DNA from: Deltaproteobacteria bacterium
GTDB taxonomy: Bacteria > Desulfobacterota > Desulfarculia > Adiutricales > Adiutricaceae
Direction: 5' to 3'
NCBI GenBank assembly: GCA_031278795.1
Contig: JAITJT010000275.1
Span: forward strand, 1-5,396
Length of the DNA stretch: 5,396 nt
The translations under genes and the position numbers were made by a program. Positions 4,355 to 5,396 of the stretch are shown here, in pieces. Position 1 is the first letter of the stretch. Each line of letters begins with the position of its first letter. The notes under the pieces are model-generated. The model saw only the letters and a program-made list of their open reading frames with translations, did no database searches and was not told the DNA's origin.

Positions 4355-5098
4355 TTAGTTGGCTGAGAGCTTAATTTGGGAGGCCTCTATGACTCCTTGG
4401 GTCTGTATGTCCTTAGTGGGGCTAATGGGCTGGTAGAACCTGTGGTCCTGGACCTCCTCGCCCGGGTTTAGAACCAGAAAGTCGCTCTCCACGTGTGGCC
4501 CGTCCAGGAGGGCCTCGAAATAGCTAAGATCCGCGTCTAGCTCCAGATACTCCTTCTTGAAGACCAGGCAGTTCTCCTTGGCTCTCTCCCTTAGGAGCTT
4601 GATGTCACCCACGCCGTTGTTTATCAAGCAGATATACTTATAGTTGGCTATCTCCAAAGACATGCCCTTCATGGCCTTCTTCTCGCCCATCTTGGGGGCG
4701 TAGCGCTTCTCCACGGTGGTGAGAGGGTCTCCATAGTTTCTGAACCAGCCGTCCGAGAGGAAAAAGGTGCCCGGATACTTATTGAAGGTCTCCATGTACC
4801 TGGCGGGAGAGCCAAGGAGCATGGATATGCAGTCGTGGCACCTGGGAACCACCAGCTCACCGTCGGCCTTAACACCCACGGTTCCGTTGGAGCAGAGCCC
4901 GTAACCTAAGGCCAACCTGCTGCAGCCCCGCTTTTCCATCTCCTTAACAGCGTCGTTAAGTTTTCCGGGCATCTCCTTGGGGGTCGCGTGCAGGGCGTAG
5001 TCCATCACCTTCATGGGGATGTCCCTCCCGTTGATGGCCCTTTCCATCTCCGAGCGCACCACGTCGCAAGTCACAATGCCCAAACCCGGACTTACCAT
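4355..5098 (-). CDS. DUF1638 domain-containing protein
   Basis: This 247-residue protein fits the DUF1638 family, whose biochemical role is not established. Members occur in methanogens and anaerobic bacteria, and I recall them near corrinoid-dependent methyltransferase genes; none is visible here. Diagnostic segments are LGYGLCSNGTVG (64-75), VPRCHDCISMLLGSPARY (84-101) and PGTFFLSDGWF (109-119). Cys11, Cys69 and Cys90 sit in family-typical contexts, and Cys87 and His88 are adjacent. Such a set could bind a metal or iron-sulfur cluster, but this is inference. Further cysteines are at 59, 157 and 177. There is no signal peptide or membrane segment, so it is presumably cytoplasmic. The ATG at 5098 is supported by GAGAGGT seven bases upstream. 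The gene is convergent with cheD and alone on its strand here. Its family is clear, its function unknown. Confidence 0.9.
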   Translation of the reverse strand: MVSPGLGIVTCDVVRSEMERAINGRDIPMKVMDYALHATPKEMPGKLNDAVKEMEKRGCSRLALGYGLCSNGTVGVKADGELVVPRCHDCISMLLGSPARYMETFNKYPGTFFLSDGWFRNYGDPLTTVEKRYAPKMGEKKAMKGMSLEIANYKYICLINNGVGDIKLLRERAKENCLVFKKEYLELDADLSYFEALLDGPHVESDFLVLNPGEEVQDHRFYQPISPTKDIQTQGVIEASQIKLSAN

Positions 5099-5105
5099 AG
5101 CCGCT

Positions 5106-5112
5106 ACCTCTC
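5106..5112 (-). promoter_or_regulatory. Ribosome binding site of the DUF1638 gene
   Basis: GAGAGGT on the minus strand ends seven bases before the ATG at 5098, a normal spacing that fixes the start. Just upstream, AGGG (5118-5121) and CCCT (5127-5130) can form a tiny leader hairpin. Confidence 0.65.
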
Positions 5113-5142
5113 ATCTTAGGGCGTAACCCTTAGGCTATTAGA

Positions 5143-5152
5143 CACTTAAGTG
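5143..5152. promoter_or_regulatory. Palindrome CACTTAAGTG upstream of DUF1638
   Basis: A perfect 10-bp dyad lies 45-54 bases upstream of the DUF1638 start, just beyond a TCTAAT on the minus strand that could be a -10. That is where an operator could act, but ten bases alone are weak evidence. Confidence 0.3.
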
Positions 5153-5273
5153 CTGGATTGTTCCTAAGCCTTGGTCGCGCCTTAGCTCTCTAAATAAACG
5201 TCATAGTGGAGTGAGGAAAAATAGGGTTCTAGGATATTCACCCCTAAAAGCTAATACAGCCATAAAAGCCAAT

Positions 5274-5301
5274 AAAGCGCCGGACTTTACCCCGGCGCTT
5301 T
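5274..5301. terminator. Strong 10-bp hairpin, probable terminator
   Basis: AAAGCGCCGG (5274-5283) and CCGGCGCTTT (5292-5301) are perfect 10-base arms with an 8-base loop. The A and T ends give a short U-run in both directions, the shape of many bidirectional intrinsic terminators, although the U-runs are only three long. On the minus strand it would separate a gene beyond the right edge from the DUF1638 gene. Confidence 0.5.
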
Positions 5302-5396
5302 GTGTTGAGTCCAAGCGATTGCGTGTCTTTAATTAAAAAATGAATCGCAAAGGCGCTGAGGTGGAGGTGGGCTAGTCCTGGCATTATAGGGATCCG

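Larger units (their letters stand above)
5099..5396. other. Upstream region of the DUF1638 gene, window end
   Basis: No gene is established here. The region contains the leader and ribosome binding site of the DUF1638 gene, the palindrome CACTTAAGTG (5143-5152), a strong hairpin (5274-5301), and GCGATT/AATCGC arms (5315-5320, 5343-5348) around TTTAATTAAA. A -10-like TCTAAT lies on the minus strand near 5135-5142 but has no matching -35. A minus-strand gene ending at about 5329 and entering from the right is possible but unsupported. Confidence 0.5.

Noticed and set aside
5329..5396. Minus-strand frame ending in TAA at 5331-5329, possible C-terminus of a gene from the right
   Set aside because: It is only about 22 codons long with no recognisable sequence. 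The hairpin at 5274-5301 makes it plausible but not supported.

Overview
The window holds three well-supported protein genes separated by unusually long non-coding stretches. The genes are a FIST-domain sensory protein (703-1884, minus), the chemoreceptor glutamine deamidase CheD (3332-3853, plus) and a DUF1638-family cysteine-rich protein (4355-5098, minus). Together they cover only about 45% of the sequence. Genes are relatively GC-rich, while spacers are AT-rich and full of short inverted and tandem repeats built on TTAG, AGGCCT and GGGCCC. This gene set and its codon style suit a motile anaerobic bacterium, most likely of the former Deltaproteobacteria (Desulfovibrio/Desulfarculus-like). 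A palindrome resembling the remembered HcpR (CRP/FNR family) site of Desulfovibrio agrees with that. The assignment is an inference. Low coding density with decayed-looking spacers would also suit a host-associated genome under reduction.

Layout: 1-702 has no convincing gene but carries an 18-bp tandem repeat, a GGGCCC cluster and a TTTTG-rich repeat. 703-1884 is the FIST gene on the minus strand. 1885-3331 is a divergent spacer of about 1.45 kb between FIST and cheD. It contains stacked hairpins, a possible pseudoknotted RNA, a terminator with an alternative overlapping stem, a 16-bp tandem repeat inside a doubtful 64-codon ORF, and operator-like palindromes. 3332-3853 is cheD, whose start is decided by a ribosome binding site. 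3854-4354 is the convergent spacer between cheD and the DUF1638 gene, with an HcpR-like palindrome 28 bases after the cheD stop and a good intrinsic terminator at 4051-4083. 4355-5098 is the DUF1638 gene. 5099-5396 is its leader plus a strong 10-bp hairpin that may end a neighbouring transcript.

The three genes do not form an operon: FIST and cheD diverge, and cheD and DUF1638 converge. FIST and CheD both belong to signal-transduction biology (ligand sensing and receptor adaptation), so a shared regulatory spacer is possible, but the sequence does not prove it. No novel multi-gene system, CRISPR array, intact mobile element, rRNA or tRNA is visible. The most unusual content is the repeat- and hairpin-rich non-coding DNA.
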